Positions 1-11,109 of a stretch of 64,000 nucleotides of DNA are shown here, one piece after another. The stretch is from Odontesthes bonariensis (lineage: Eukaryota; Chordata; Actinopteri; Atheriniformes; Atherinopsidae). Location of the stretch: the NCBI RefSeq assembly GCF_027942865.1, contig NC_134508.1, positions 38,065,466-38,129,465 of the forward strand, written 5' to 3'. Under the pieces are notes generated by a model. That model saw only the letters and a program-made list of their open reading frames with translations, had not been told where the DNA came from and did no database searches. The translations under genes were made by a program, and so were the position numbers. Position 1 is the stretch's first letter. Each line of letters opens with the position of its first letter.

Positions 1-2126
1 GGGCCCGCCAGCCCATTTCCTGGGGCTGAAAATGGAGTGACAAAGGGGGCACTGTTGAGATTACCCATGGTATTTCTGAGAAAGTTAAACTCCTCACCAC
101 TAATCCCAGCAAAAGGATTGATCTGGGGCTGCTGTGGATTGGGCTGGATTTGTTGGTGCTGGTTCTGGTTTTGGTTCTGCTGGTTTTGGTTGCGCTGGCC
201 CCTCTTGTTTTGAGGTGGAGGATTTCGCTCAATTTCCTTCATCTGCTCAAAGGTAACCAAATGGACAAAGGCATCACGGCCGTTGAGCTTTTGCCGGTGC
301 AGTCTTTCAGCTTTGCGGGCATCTTCCTCAGTTCGCAGCTGGAAGACAGCTTGTCCTAAACCATTGCCATGGCTATCAGTCAGGACCTTTAGGGTGTCCT
401 CATAGAGCCCCACACCCTCTAAGAAGGCACGGACATCCTTCTTGGAGATATTATATGGGATGTTGGTAATGTGAGCACAATTCCTCGGAGCTTTCAAGCC
501 ATCCTGATTTTTGCCATCACCCTGTGATGCTTCGCGTTTCCGGATGGTGTCAATCTTTTCAAGCATCCCCTTTCGGCTGATTGGGTGAACCTGGATGAAA
601 CGGGAGCCCATGTACTGCATGTGAGCACCAAGAGCACTTTTATACTCATGCTCGGCTTTGAACTCAAGGAAACCTTCTCCTGTTGCGCGCCCATTTGGCC
701 CATAGGCTATGTAGATGCTATCTTCCACAATGGCCAAAGTCTTAAAGAAATCTTTTATCTGCTTTTTGTCAGCCTCATAAGGAAGACCTTTAAGATAGAC
801 ACAGAACTCCTGCCTGTGGGGAGAGCGTGACCGTTCTCTTTGATCTCTGCCTCCTGTCCCAGCATTACCGCGGCGGTGCTGCTGCTGATCCAGTGGTTCA
901 TTGCTATTATTTGATTTGTTAATATTGTGAGGAACATGGCTTGACCCACTGTCATTGAGGCTGGCCCACTGACGCTCAGAGCCTGGGGTGAACTCAATGA
1001 ATCTTTGGCCCATCATGCCTCCTCCCCGCTTTAAAGCTTCAAAACTGTCCTGGGGTGAGAAGAACTTGACCATAGCCCTGCCATTTGGTCGCCCATGCCC
1101 ATCTCTCAATAGGCGAACCCCATCCACCCCTAGACCCCGGAAAAAATCCCTGACTTCCATTTCTGAGCAGGAAAATGGCAGGTTTTGTAGAAAAACAAAC
1201 ATTTCATCAATACTGGCGGCTCCTGCTCCAGTGGCTGCAGCAGCAGCAGCAGCAGCAGCAGCCTTCATATGAGCCTGAAGGCCAAGTGAGGCCAGTGGCG
1301 AGAGAGGGTTGAACAGCATGGGGTTGGGGGTTCCAAGAGGGAGTCCAGAGCCCATTCCTCCAGGGGGGGGTAGGGAGGGATTGAAGGGAGGTAGGGAGGA
1401 CATGTGAGAGAGGTGGGACATGGGTGGCACTGGAGGTCCTTGGGATAGGGGGGAGACAGTAGGGACGGGGGGGAGGGAAGAACCAGGAGGAGGAACAGGT
1501 ATTGTGGGGAGCGTGGGCATAGGAGGCATGGATGGCATGTTGGGAAGTGGAGGGATGGGTGGGGGACATGCATTGAGTGATGCCAGAGCTGTAGTGATTG
1601 TAGGGGTAGAGCTGTAGCTGTTGGGAAAGTTCTGTACTACACTGGCCAAACTGGTTGCTGCCTTGTTACTCGGTTGCTCTTGAGAGGAGCTTGTTGCCGT
1701 CACTGAGGCTTGGGTGTTACTGAAACCCTGGTTTCCATGGCTACCAGATCTCCCGACTGCCCCCGACTGCACTGTGGGTATGGAAGTTCCGCTTGTTTGT
1801 CGGTTAACATTTCCTGCTGTAGGTGCAGCCATCTCTGCAGCTCCTGCCCCAGCCTCAAATCTACGGCGGCTTAGTTCAATCATGTTCTGCATTTCTGTCT
1901 TACTACTAAGTAACAATGACACCTTAGAGCTTTTGATGGACCCGCCTGTTCGCATCATCCCTAGTCGAGCATCCTCATCAGTGGCAAACACGATGAATGC
2001 TTCACCATGTTCACCCCCCACGATGTGCACTCCCCCGTCAGGGATGGTGAGGCCAGAGAAGAAGTGTCTGATGTCCATGGTGCCAGCCACTATGGGCAGA
2101 CCTTGCAGCCTGATGACTACTGCCAT
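1..2126 (-). CDS. rbm12: RNA-binding protein 12 (SWAN), N-terminal about 708 residues; C-terminus beyond left edge
   Basis: RNA-binding protein with several RRM domains, expected to be nuclear. The frame is open from the ATG at 2126 to the window edge without a stop. RRM1 covers roughly residues 1-80 (begins MAVVIRLQGLPIVAGTMDIR). A long Pro/Met-rich linker follows (residues about 150-285), then an alanine run (about 286-295, encoded by GCT repeats), RRM2 at about 304-380 (FVFLQNLPFSCSEMEVRDFF), an Arg/Ser patch, RRM3 at about 435-510 (FCVYLKGLPYEADKKQIKDF), RRM4 at about 543-620 (CAHITNIPYNISKKDVRAFL) and a Gln/Asn-rich stretch. Human RBM12 is 932 aa, so about 220 residues are missing from view. 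As in mammals the coding sequence sits in one exon; an acceptor (tttctccccag) lies 29 bp upstream of the ATG at 2155-2156. In mammals RBM12 shares 5' exons with CPNE1, whose body would lie off the left edge. Confidence 0.95.
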   Translation of the reverse strand, partial: MAVVIRLQGLPIVAGTMDIRHFFSGLTIPDGGVHIVGGEHGEAFIVFATDEDARLGMMRTGGSIKSSKVSLLLSSKTEMQNMIELSRRRFEAGAGAAEMAAPTAGNVNRQTSGTSIPTVQSGAVGRSGSHGNQGFSNTQASVTATSSSQEQPSNKAATSLASVVQNFPNSYSSTPTITTALASLNACPPPIPPLPNMPSMPPMPTLPTIPVPPPGSSLPPVPTVSPLSQGPPVPPMSHLSHMSSLPPFNPSLPPPGGMGSGLPLGTPNPMLFNPLSPLASLGLQAHMKAAAAAAAAAATGAGAASIDEMFVFLQNLPFSCSEMEVRDFFRGLGVDGVRLLRDGHGRPNGRAMVKFFSPQDSFEALKRGGGMMGQRFIEFTPGSERQWASLNDSGSSHVPHNINKSNNSNEPLDQQQHRRGNAGTGGRDQRERSRSPHRQEFCVYLKGLPYEADKKQIKDFFKTLAIVEDSIYIAYGPNGRATGEGFLEFKAEHEYKSALGAHMQYMGSRFIQVHPISRKGMLEKIDTIRKREASQGDGKNQDGLKAPRNCAHITNIPYNISKKDVRAFLEGVGLYEDTLKVLTDSHGNGLGQAVFQLRTEEDARKAERLHRQKLNGRDAFVHLVTFEQMKEIERNPPPQNKRGQRNQNQQNQNQNQHQQIQPNPQQPQINPFAGISGEEFNFLRNTMGNLNSAPFVTPFSAPGNGLAG
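1239..1262 (-). repeat. GCT trinucleotide run encoding an alanine tract in RBM12
   Basis: A CAG/GCT run within the rbm12 coding exon gives about ten consecutive alanines just before RRM2. It is probably length-polymorphic. Confidence 0.8.
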
Positions 2127-2154
2127 ACTGACTGCTAAACAACAGCCCTATAAC

Positions 2155-5100
2155 CTGGGGAGAAAGCAACACTAACATCAGATGAAGAGCAGAAAGAAGG
2201 AGACCAGTGGTTTCCAGATGTTTCTCAAAGTGGACTTTGCAGTCCAATAAAGACATAGCCAACACCGATAACATTTCAGTTTCTTCATATAAAACTCACA
2301 AACCATTTTTAAACTTTAAGCAATTGTTTGTGGGCCTTGAAATTGGAAACCAAAGGTGTTTTGAAGGGTTGGGGAGGAGAGGGTGAGAGTTTAGCAAAAT
2401 TTGGAGAAAACTGACAACAAAAACTACACTAAAACAGTCTATGCATCTTTAATGAGTTCAATTATCTTGTTCTTCCATTCTGAAAGTTATTCAATCATAT
2501 ATAAGGTGATATTTTTTGTTAGAAAAACAACAGATGCATTTGTATTGTACAAAAACTGCATAGGCGTCAACAAGGTGGCATGTAGAAAAGAAAGCTTTCA
2601 GAGGGTCAAAGCACTCCAGACTGACACAGATAACACTGCACTACATTCTCTACTCAGTCAGTAATATGAATTACAAATTCAGAGTAATCTAACCAAAAGC
2701 TAAAAAAAAAAAAATGTTTACATGCCAAACAAATGTTGAAAACTGAGAAAACTTCTATGAAATGTTGCCGTTTACCCAAACAGTTTGCCAGCTAAATGTA
2801 CCAATATCCTTCTTCTAAAACACGCAAACATCAAGTTCAAAATAAAATCTGATTAATCTAACAAGTGTTTGCAGCTTTCAGCAGACTTTTGATATAAACC
2901 CTGATTATTTTTAGTCACATAATGTCTCTTATTGGTGTTTAACCAGAAGCTTGGACTGAGTATAGTGCATTCTCGAGAATCTATCAGCATCTGAAACTCA
3001 TTTACAAAGTAGAAGTTTTTTACAAACTAGAACTTTGTGGTGAAACACTAAGAGAACACCATCATACAACCCAATTCATTTTACCTCAAACTCTGTAGAG
3101 GTGCTCTGTTATCCAACAAAGACAAGTGGTGCAAGAGCCAATCTGGAGTTGGCTAAAACTTTTACAAACCTTCTAAGAACCTGTCTGCTTTTCAATAAGC
3201 CAGAAAGACACCATAGAGCCACATAATTATGTCACTGCAGACTTCTCTGGGGTCAGCTTTGCATCTGGTGCAAACACTCATCCTTGGCTGATCAGATCAC
3301 AAACTGAGTATTATAAATACAGGTGTGAGCTCACTTAGGACGTATTGAGAATGCAATCAAATTGAATCGCTCAGACCTCATTCAGAGGTGGTCTGACCAA
3401 TTTGGGGTCACATTGCTATTACAGTCTGAATGTGAATCTGTCCTCAGCCATCTGAAGGACCAGCTTATTGTTTAGTTTCAGACACACCCCTTTTTTTTTT
3501 TTTTTAACCAATTAAATTCCAGTCAGCAAACTCCGATTATATTAACATCTAAACAATGTTTGACATAAATACTGAATCTATGTTGTTGCCTACCATTGTT
3601 ACCAAGCTGAACGCCCTAAAATCATGTAAAATAAATTTAAACCTGTTATAAGTGACAGAAAATCATTAAGCCAATTGTCATCTTAAAAGTCAGACTAAAT
3701 TAAAATACTGGCAATTTAATCATTAGTGATGTACCATTCACTGAAAACCTTCAGCTCGCCGTCTATTTATAACTGCACCAACAGTAAATAAAGCAGCTGT
3801 GAGTGCAGTGCCAGAGCCCTGAATGTTTAGAGCCAAGCTGGACGTATTCTTACTTCTAAAAAAAATAGTGTTTTAATTAGGGAAATATGTATTGTGAAAG
3901 GATATATGTATCAGGACCAATGTGATACCAATGTTAAAGATAATAATTTAGATTGTTTCAGTCATTTGTATTCCCTTTATTGTGCTATTGCACATTAAAG
4001 AAAAATCCCATCTGAACAGTTGTAAAGTATTTCAGTAAAGTCTATCAAAAGACTTTTTAGTCTGTTAAACCATTGCTAACTCGGAGAATTTGCTGTGCTT
4101 ACACTGAGTAATAAGCAAATGTTTCAAGTTTAATCAAAAGAAAAAAGTGCAACTTTCAAGTTGATTGAATCCACACATGTACGCCTAGGGCTGTTGCGGT
4201 GAGGGAATTCCCACCGCGGTGACTCATAGCCACTCATCAGCGCGGTATGCGGTGATATCCCATTTTTGTTCATTAGGCTACTTTCCACGACACGCAATGT
4301 TGGATGAAAATCGAGCGCATAATCCGGCTTTTTTCCCCAGCGATTCTGACATTTCACTTTGCTTTGCCTGTCATTTACTCGCTCACAGACCAACATAGCG
4401 GAGATCAAGCAGCGCATACCCCAGTTCTGCAACATTGTTGCCAGTGCCACATGGCAAATATCAACATTGTTGCAGACCTGCGCACGTTTCGTTTAGTAAT
4501 GACGGAGAAAAACGAAGCAGATCAGCACAGCAGTTGAGCTCACGTGTCCGGGATACAGTTTTTTTTTAAACAGACTGCCGCCGACCAACCAACCCAAGCT
4601 GAACTTTAACTGTTTCCGCGAAGTTGTTAGAGCTTATTTCTGGCCCGGCACATTTTTTAAACGTTTTTTTTTATTTTTATTATTATTATTTAAATAGTTT
4701 CACCTACACAGTTTTGTTGAAATGATCAGGTATTTCCCAACAGCAAATGTGCACACCAAGCTGTGGTTCTGTGGAAGCTAGCTTATTGTTGATATTAGAC
4801 GGTCGCATTTACAACGTTAAACATGGATAATAAGGGAAGATTCAAAGCCATAAAGTGTCCGGACTAGGCAGAGGAGTAAAGCCGAGATAAAGGTAGGCAA
4901 TTGCATTTTATTTTAACTTCTATTGCTACGACACTGAGTAGGCATATTCTTGTAATATCAGCTGCTGAGGGAGAATGAGACCACAACGAGTAGCATGCAG
5001 ACGTGTGTGCGTGTGTGGTGCCTATATGCAAAGATGACGACAGAAACGCGGCACCTCGCTGTGTTAATGTGTTTCTCCTGCCTTGCAGGGAATATACAAT

Positions 5101-8100
5101 GTATCATTATTACTGTGCTGGCTTTAAAAAAGTATCAGTTCTGTCAGTCGCTTTGTATTTACTGTGCAGTCTTAAAAACTCTTTTAGTTTCTCGAGTTGT
5201 TCTGCGCGTGCAAGCGGGCGTGCGGTGGGCGGTGGTGGCGGTGGCCTGGACACGCACCGCGGAGGTCCTCTCAGCACCGCGGTGATTGCATTTTGCGGTT
5301 ATCGCGACAGCCCTATGTACGCCATCATCGCCATATCAGGAAACTTTATATCAACTATAGCTCAAACATCTATACAGTGCACAAGGCCCAGCAAAATTCT
5401 TTATGCCAAACAAAATTGAATTTGAATTAAATCTAGTCAGTTTCAGGGCAAAGTCAGTTCAGCACAATCAGGGAAAATCAAATAAAAATAATACAGTGCT
5501 ACTATCAAATGTTATACCATTTCCCGACATGCTGATTGCAGTCAACGAGCTGAATATCGGTGGATAGCGCTGCATAAATGTGAAGTGTGAGAGCACGCGC
5601 AGAATGTGTTGCTACACATTACAACATAAACATAGCTCATAGGTGTAGACTAGTTAAATTACAGTTTATTCTAAGCATGCAGTATGTTTGAAGAAAAACC
5701 TTGAAGACAGCCAAACAGCAGAGACTCGTTCAGAATGAAAACGGCTGAGTTTAAAAGTTTCCGTTTGTTTTGTCTGTGTTGAGAAGAAGTGTGCTGACAC
5801 TGGAGGTGACATGACTGTGCATCAATGCAGTCGAAGGAATATTATTGAGAATTTGAACCTACACAAAATGAAAGTACACAATAAATTGTTGATTTTGCAG
5901 CTTTAGCAGAACAATAAAGTTGCACACGTTCATTTGTCAACTTATAGGAAAACATTAACAAGAAAAGCACATGGCGTTTAAAATGGTGTGTAAAGTGACT
6001 CGTAAACATGTATTATTGTGGTGATATAAATTACATGAGGAACTGGGTAGCCGTTTTTGCCCTGACCAAATGTCTGCAACCTCAAGGAACAAAGCAAGCT
6101 GACTACTAAGTCAAGAATCAATGAGTTTCTGTCAACTTTGTGCTCCAACTCCAAGTATCTGTTGTCCATTTGTGATCCGATCAGCCAGGACACATTTAAG
6201 TACCAAGTGCTAACAGTATGTCTTACTCAACAGTTACGGTTTTTAGACCAGCAAAGATTTGGTGACACTCTGGAACCTTTTTTTTTTTTTTTTTTTTTAC
6301 TGCCGTGAGATAATTTGGGCATCAAAACAAATAGAATTGGTTCTAGATCTGTCCTCTGTTCCACATCAGCATGGGAACTGGCTGGGTACTGACCCCTGAA
6401 AATGACTGAGAAGTAGTTTGCAAATCAGCAGTTTAAAGAAAGCTTTACCGTATTCTACCATGCAGTACACATACATTTGCCTTTATATTTGGTTGAGTGT
6501 GAAATATTTTGTGCAACAGTAAATCTTCATAAATCTCATGCAACTTGAAACTCACCAATGCAACTAAGTAGTGTGTCTAGTTTCACTGAGTAACAGAAGA
6601 TTTCTGCAGGACACTGAAACCTGGTGAAAGGGTCAGAGAAACAAACAATCCTTTTCAAAACATTTTTCACACAACAAACTGACATGAAGTGTTACATTAG
6701 CTTCCAGTAACAGGCGTATTGGTGTTTTCAGCAGCTTGCAGGCCGTGTTTAATTCGTGTCAACAACTTGTTCTCAATCAAACTTGAAGTGTTGAATAGTA
6801 CCCAACTATTGTGTGATGTGTTGGTTTTAGCTTTGCAACAAGGAGGCTGTCAACACAATGCAGAAACTCAACTCAGGAATTGCGTCAAGGCTTGAATTTG
6901 AAGACGTCTCTAAAACAAGAGAATCAAATATCTCAATCAGACATTTCTACCCGACAGCAGTGCCACACACTTGCCCACGTCCAAACCGCATCATGACTAC
7001 ACAAAGCACATAACAAAAATACTTACACCCAAGCTTCCTGTGAGACAAGTAACCCAGTGATCTGAATGATATGCTGCATTACAGAGGTTCACCTTCATCA
7101 CCAGCTATTGTAGCAACCATTTCACAACATTCTGAAACACCAAGCAACAACCAAGGACTTTTTCGGCAATCAGCAAAAATCAAACAGATCTGGATGCTCA
7201 TAAATCACCAAGTCAGAAAGCAGTACTTCAGCACCCGCTTGTAAAATACCACAACATGAATAACATTTCAACCAGCAAGTACGAAATACATCATCAACAA
7301 GACATTAACATTATCATACCAAGAGCAACAGCAGAAACTCATCAACAGGAGCAGTAAGAACAGTATCATCAACCATTTTGCAGGAGCAATATCAGGCACA
7401 TATCCACAGCAGCATTACCACATGTCAACCAGAGCAACATTAGCATTATTTAAACCACAGCAAATTTAGCAACTCATTACCAGCACTTCAAAGCGAGCAG
7501 CTGATTATAGGAGAAAGTAAAAAAAAAAAAGCAGCAATGTGCAGAGCGACATGAAAGCTAAAACTGATAAAAATCATGCTGTCAAGCTGAGCAATAGCAA
7601 TGTAGTAATTGCTTGCTGTTCCCACAATCCTCTGCATCAACATTCAAGATGGACATCTCATTGAACTCTGACATGCCAGCCTCTCTGGGACTCTCAGAAA
7701 TTTGAAAAACCCTGAAAATACTAAGTCAGCATATCATGCTGCAGCCAGTAGTGTCCTACATATTTTAACATGGTGCTTGACATCAACATGATCATCATCA
7801 TCACCATCAGTAAAAGCAGGGTTCCAACTTCAGCAAAGACAAACCACAAACAGATGACTGCAAGCCAATGCTTTTTCAACATAGATTTTGAATGGATTTC
7901 TAATCAAAACATCCACTCTACTCATCAAACTTTGGCATCACACAAAGCAGAAAAAGGATAAAGCACCAACAGCTGATGACAGAGACAACTCTCGTATCCA
8001 GAGGCAAAGAGAAAACGTTGAACCAAAGCTGCATTTTCCACTGAAGGAGAAGGGAAGCACAATGGAGCTGAAAAGACAGAGAAAGCTACCAGAAAGAAAT

Positions 8101-9577
8101 GTTCAATACAGCAAATTCAGCATAAAGGGAAGAAAAACAAGCTGGAACACACAACAGCTCATGTGCTGGCGTCAATCTAAAAACACAGCAATATGGTTGT
8201 AATCAAAGAGCAGAATTAATCGGAAAGAGTGGGACGTCTGTAGTAGCTCAAACACAAAAACAGAATCCATTTTTAAACAATAGTGAGGGACTCTTCACTC
8301 ACCAGTCAACAAAGAGTCCAAATCAAAGACAGAACAATAAGACACCAGCAAGAAAAAAAAGATAACAGTAACACATCCTTTTATTTACACACCAGATACG
8401 GACTACATTTCTAGCTCTGCTTGTACAAAGCTCCACCGACCTTCACTTCCTGCACAGGCACAAACATAATTGATATTTATTGAAAAATGTAGTCATTACT
8501 CTTCCTTTGTGCATTCAGGATCCAAATTACCAAATGAAGACACAATCACCAGCGCAACTATAACCCCTACAAGTCATGCACCTTCATTTGGGAATGCTCA
8601 GGCAATAAATAATTCTCGTGTTGCATCCTGTTTCCCATCAGGATTACTTAAGAGTCTGGAGTCCCAGCAAAGCCTCAAGCCTGACGGTATAAAATGTGTA
8701 ACAGAAATTGAGCTTTTAATGTAATAAACTGTGAAATTCATGTTAGTGTATTTAAAAACCTACAGGCTAGATGAGACTCCTAAAAAAGGAGAATGAGCCT
8801 TGTTCTTGTATCTCTAAACCACAGAAATAAACTGTTACAAGCACATTTCTGTTATGTTTGAACATGACAGGATACCTATCATATGACTGAAAAAAAGCTA
8901 CTATATATATATATCTTTTTTTTTTTTTACTCTTTATCCACCAGCTACCAGACTCGTTTCCGTCTCCATGACAACTGTCACTCAGATCAAACAACTTTCT
9001 ACTTGCTCTCACAAACAGATCATGGTGGCGTGTGACGCTTTGACCACAGGGCGTGGCTTGTTTTATGGTTTCCTGTAGGCAGATCAACGGTAGTTCGGCC
9101 GAAACCGTGATCTAGGCCATCATACACATTTAAGAAGAGAACAGACTCTCCTCAGAAGTTTACACAAAAGGATATTCGAATTAAATGAGCTGATCTGCAA
9201 AGAAAATTACAAGAATTTAATTCTGTTAGCTAACGGCGGTTAGCAGCTAACAAAACTAAATTTTGGTTTTACCAAACCAACCAAATTAGTTTACACAAAT
9301 AGTGTGTTAATTTCATAAACATTAGACAAAAAAGGTTCTTGACATTTCCTAGAAATCATGAATAACTAGCTAGTCCTCAGCAAATCAACTAAGTCTAGTT
9401 AGTGAAGATTAGCATCTTTGTAGGCTAATGCTCTGTTAGCAACCTAGCTGTTAACCCTGCTTTGTATGTGTGTTGGAGCGAAATAGCGATCAGGATGCGT
9501 GCTTTCAGCAGCTCCCGTCGCGCTCGGCTACCGATGTGACAGCATCATTTAGCGGCCTGCCGCTGATTATTTCTTAC
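2155..9577 (-). other. rbm12 5'UTR intron (inferred), 7.4 kb
   Basis: This gene-free stretch runs between the acceptor at 2155-2156 and a good donor (tcg|gtaag) at 9576-9577. It is AT-rich. Apart from the hAT element at 4186-5315 and homopolymer runs (poly-T at about 6278-6299), I see no coding or RNA feature in it. The intron call is inferred from splice signals and from the known RBM12/CPNE1 gene structure. Confidence 0.5.
4178..5323. mobile_element. Non-autonomous hAT-superfamily DNA transposon with perfect 8-bp target-site duplication
   Basis: The element proper is 4186-5315 (1,130 bp). It is flanked by a perfect 8-bp direct repeat TGTACGCC at 4178-4185 and 5316-5323, the length used by hAT transposases. 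The terminal inverted repeats begin TAGGGCTGTTGCGGTGA on the left and TAGGGCTGTCGCGATAA on the right (reverse complement). Subterminal CACCGCGG motifs recur near both ends. No transposase frame of useful length remains inside; a short Met-initiated peptide near 4823 may be a leftover. The unmutated duplication suggests a fairly young insertion. Confidence 0.9.
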
Positions 9578-9830
9578 CGAGTCAATTAATACACTGAGGT
9601 TTACTCATAAACAGCAGTCTTTTCTTCTCTCTTCGCTTTGCACGGCTCTGCACGAAATGTCGGCGAAAACACCGCGATAACCGAGTGGATAACGCGAGAA
9701 GATGCAGCTGAAATATCACCGTTGGAGCGATGTCGCCACCTGCCGCACAAAAAATGACTCACACACATAGATATGTCTCTATGCTCACACAGACCTGTAA
9801 GGTTACTTAAACGAAACTTTGTGGGACACA
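9578..9830 (-). promoter_or_regulatory. Probable rbm12 promoter and noncoding first exon
   Basis: A strong minus-strand donor (tcg|gtaagaaat) ends at 9578. Sequence above it is locally richer in CpG and lacks repeats. The position, between the rbm12 intron and a LINE, fits the first noncoding exon. The exact transcription start is not determinable. Confidence 0.4.
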
Positions 9831-9947
9831 CATCTTATACACAAAGCCCGTACTTTAAAAAAGATCAGCAAATTACAACGAATGGCATGCTCTCCCTGTT
9901 ATAACAAAGGACTGAGATGTCCAGTGTTCACATACATCTTGTTATAT

Positions 9948-11085
9948 CAGAATCAGAATCGCTTTTTATTGCCAGGTATGTGGACACACACGAGGAATTT
10001 GACTCCGGTTACACCTCACTCTCTTTAGTGCAACAATTACAAAAAAAATAGACAAAAAAATAGACATAGAACAAGATTAAATCAGAAGTGCAAATTGGTG
10101 CATGGTGCAAGGATGAAACACTGAAGTCCGGGTTTAGCTGTTTAACACAGAGACAGCCTGAGGGAAGAAACTGTTCCTGTGTCTTGTTGTTTTGGCGTAC
10201 AGAGTTCTGTAGCGCCTTGCAGAAGGGAGGAGTTTAAAGAGTTTGTGTCCAGGGTGTGATGGGTCTGCAGAGATGTAACCTGCCCGTTTCCTGACTGGAC
10301 AGGTACAGATCCTGGATGGAGGGCAGGCTGACACCAATAATCTTCTCTGCAGACCTTATTGTCCGTTGCAGTCTGTTTTTTTCCTGTTTGGTGGTTGATC
10401 CGAACCAAACGGTGATGGATGAACAGAGAACAGACTGAACAATGGCGGTGTAAAACTGGATCAGCAGCTCCTTAGGTAGGTTGAGCTTCCTGAGCTGCCG
10501 CAGGAAGTACAACCTCTTCTGGGCCTTTTTGATGGTAGTGACTGTGTTGGTCTCCCACTTCAGGTCCTGAGAGATTGTGGGGCCCATAAACCTGAAGGAT
10601 TCCACAGCAGACACTGCGTTGTTGGTGATGGTGATGGGTGGTAGAGTGGGGGGGCTTCTCCTAAAGTCCACTGTCATCTCCACTGTTTTTAGCGTGTTCA
10701 GCTCCAGATTGTTCTGACCACACCAGCAGACCAGCCGTTCAACCTCCCGTCTGTATGCAGACTCATCACCGTCCCGGATGAGGCCGATGACTGTTGTGTC
10801 ATCTGCAAACTTCAGGAGTTTAACAGACGGGTCTCTTGAGGTGCAGTCGTTGGTGTAAAGGAAGAAGAGCAGTGGGGAGAGTACACACCCCTGGGGGGCA
10901 CCTGTGCTGATGGTCCGGGTGCTGGATGTGATGCTCCTCAGCCTCACCTGCTGCTTCCTGTCAGTCAGGAAGTTTGTAATCCACTGACAGGTGGAGGAGG
11001 GCACAGTGAGCTGGGTATACGGGGTAGATGTCTCATGCATGACCGGTAGAGCGCCCCAGTTTAACAGCTTTAGGGGGAAATAAAT
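9948..11085 (-). mobile_element. 5'-truncated CR1/L2-type non-LTR retrotransposon (LINE) with reverse transcriptase remnant
   Basis: On the minus strand an open frame (11106-10234) encodes part of a reverse transcriptase: STGAPQGCVLSPLLF, then the catalytic FADDTTVIGL, then RLVCWCGQNNLELNTLKT and the C-terminal LRKLNLPKELLIQFYTAIVQSVL region. The last segment (RAGYISADPSHPGHKLFKLL and NSFFPQAVSVLNS) continues in another frame, so one frameshift lies near 10320. The 3'UTR runs to about 9948, ending in the common teleost tail (cagaatcagaatcgctttttattgcc on the plus strand). The 5' end is truncated, as usual for target-primed insertions. Clade assignment (L2/Maui versus Rex1) is uncertain. Confidence 0.85.
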
Positions 11086-11109
11086 TGTTGGGCACCTAAT
11101 TTGCACTAT

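Noticed and set aside
1207-1573. Two overlapping minus-strand frames of 100-120 codons rich in Pro, Ser and Cys
   Set aside because: They are alternative-frame readings of the rbm12 proline-rich linker and alanine run; the rbm12 frame itself is uninterrupted.
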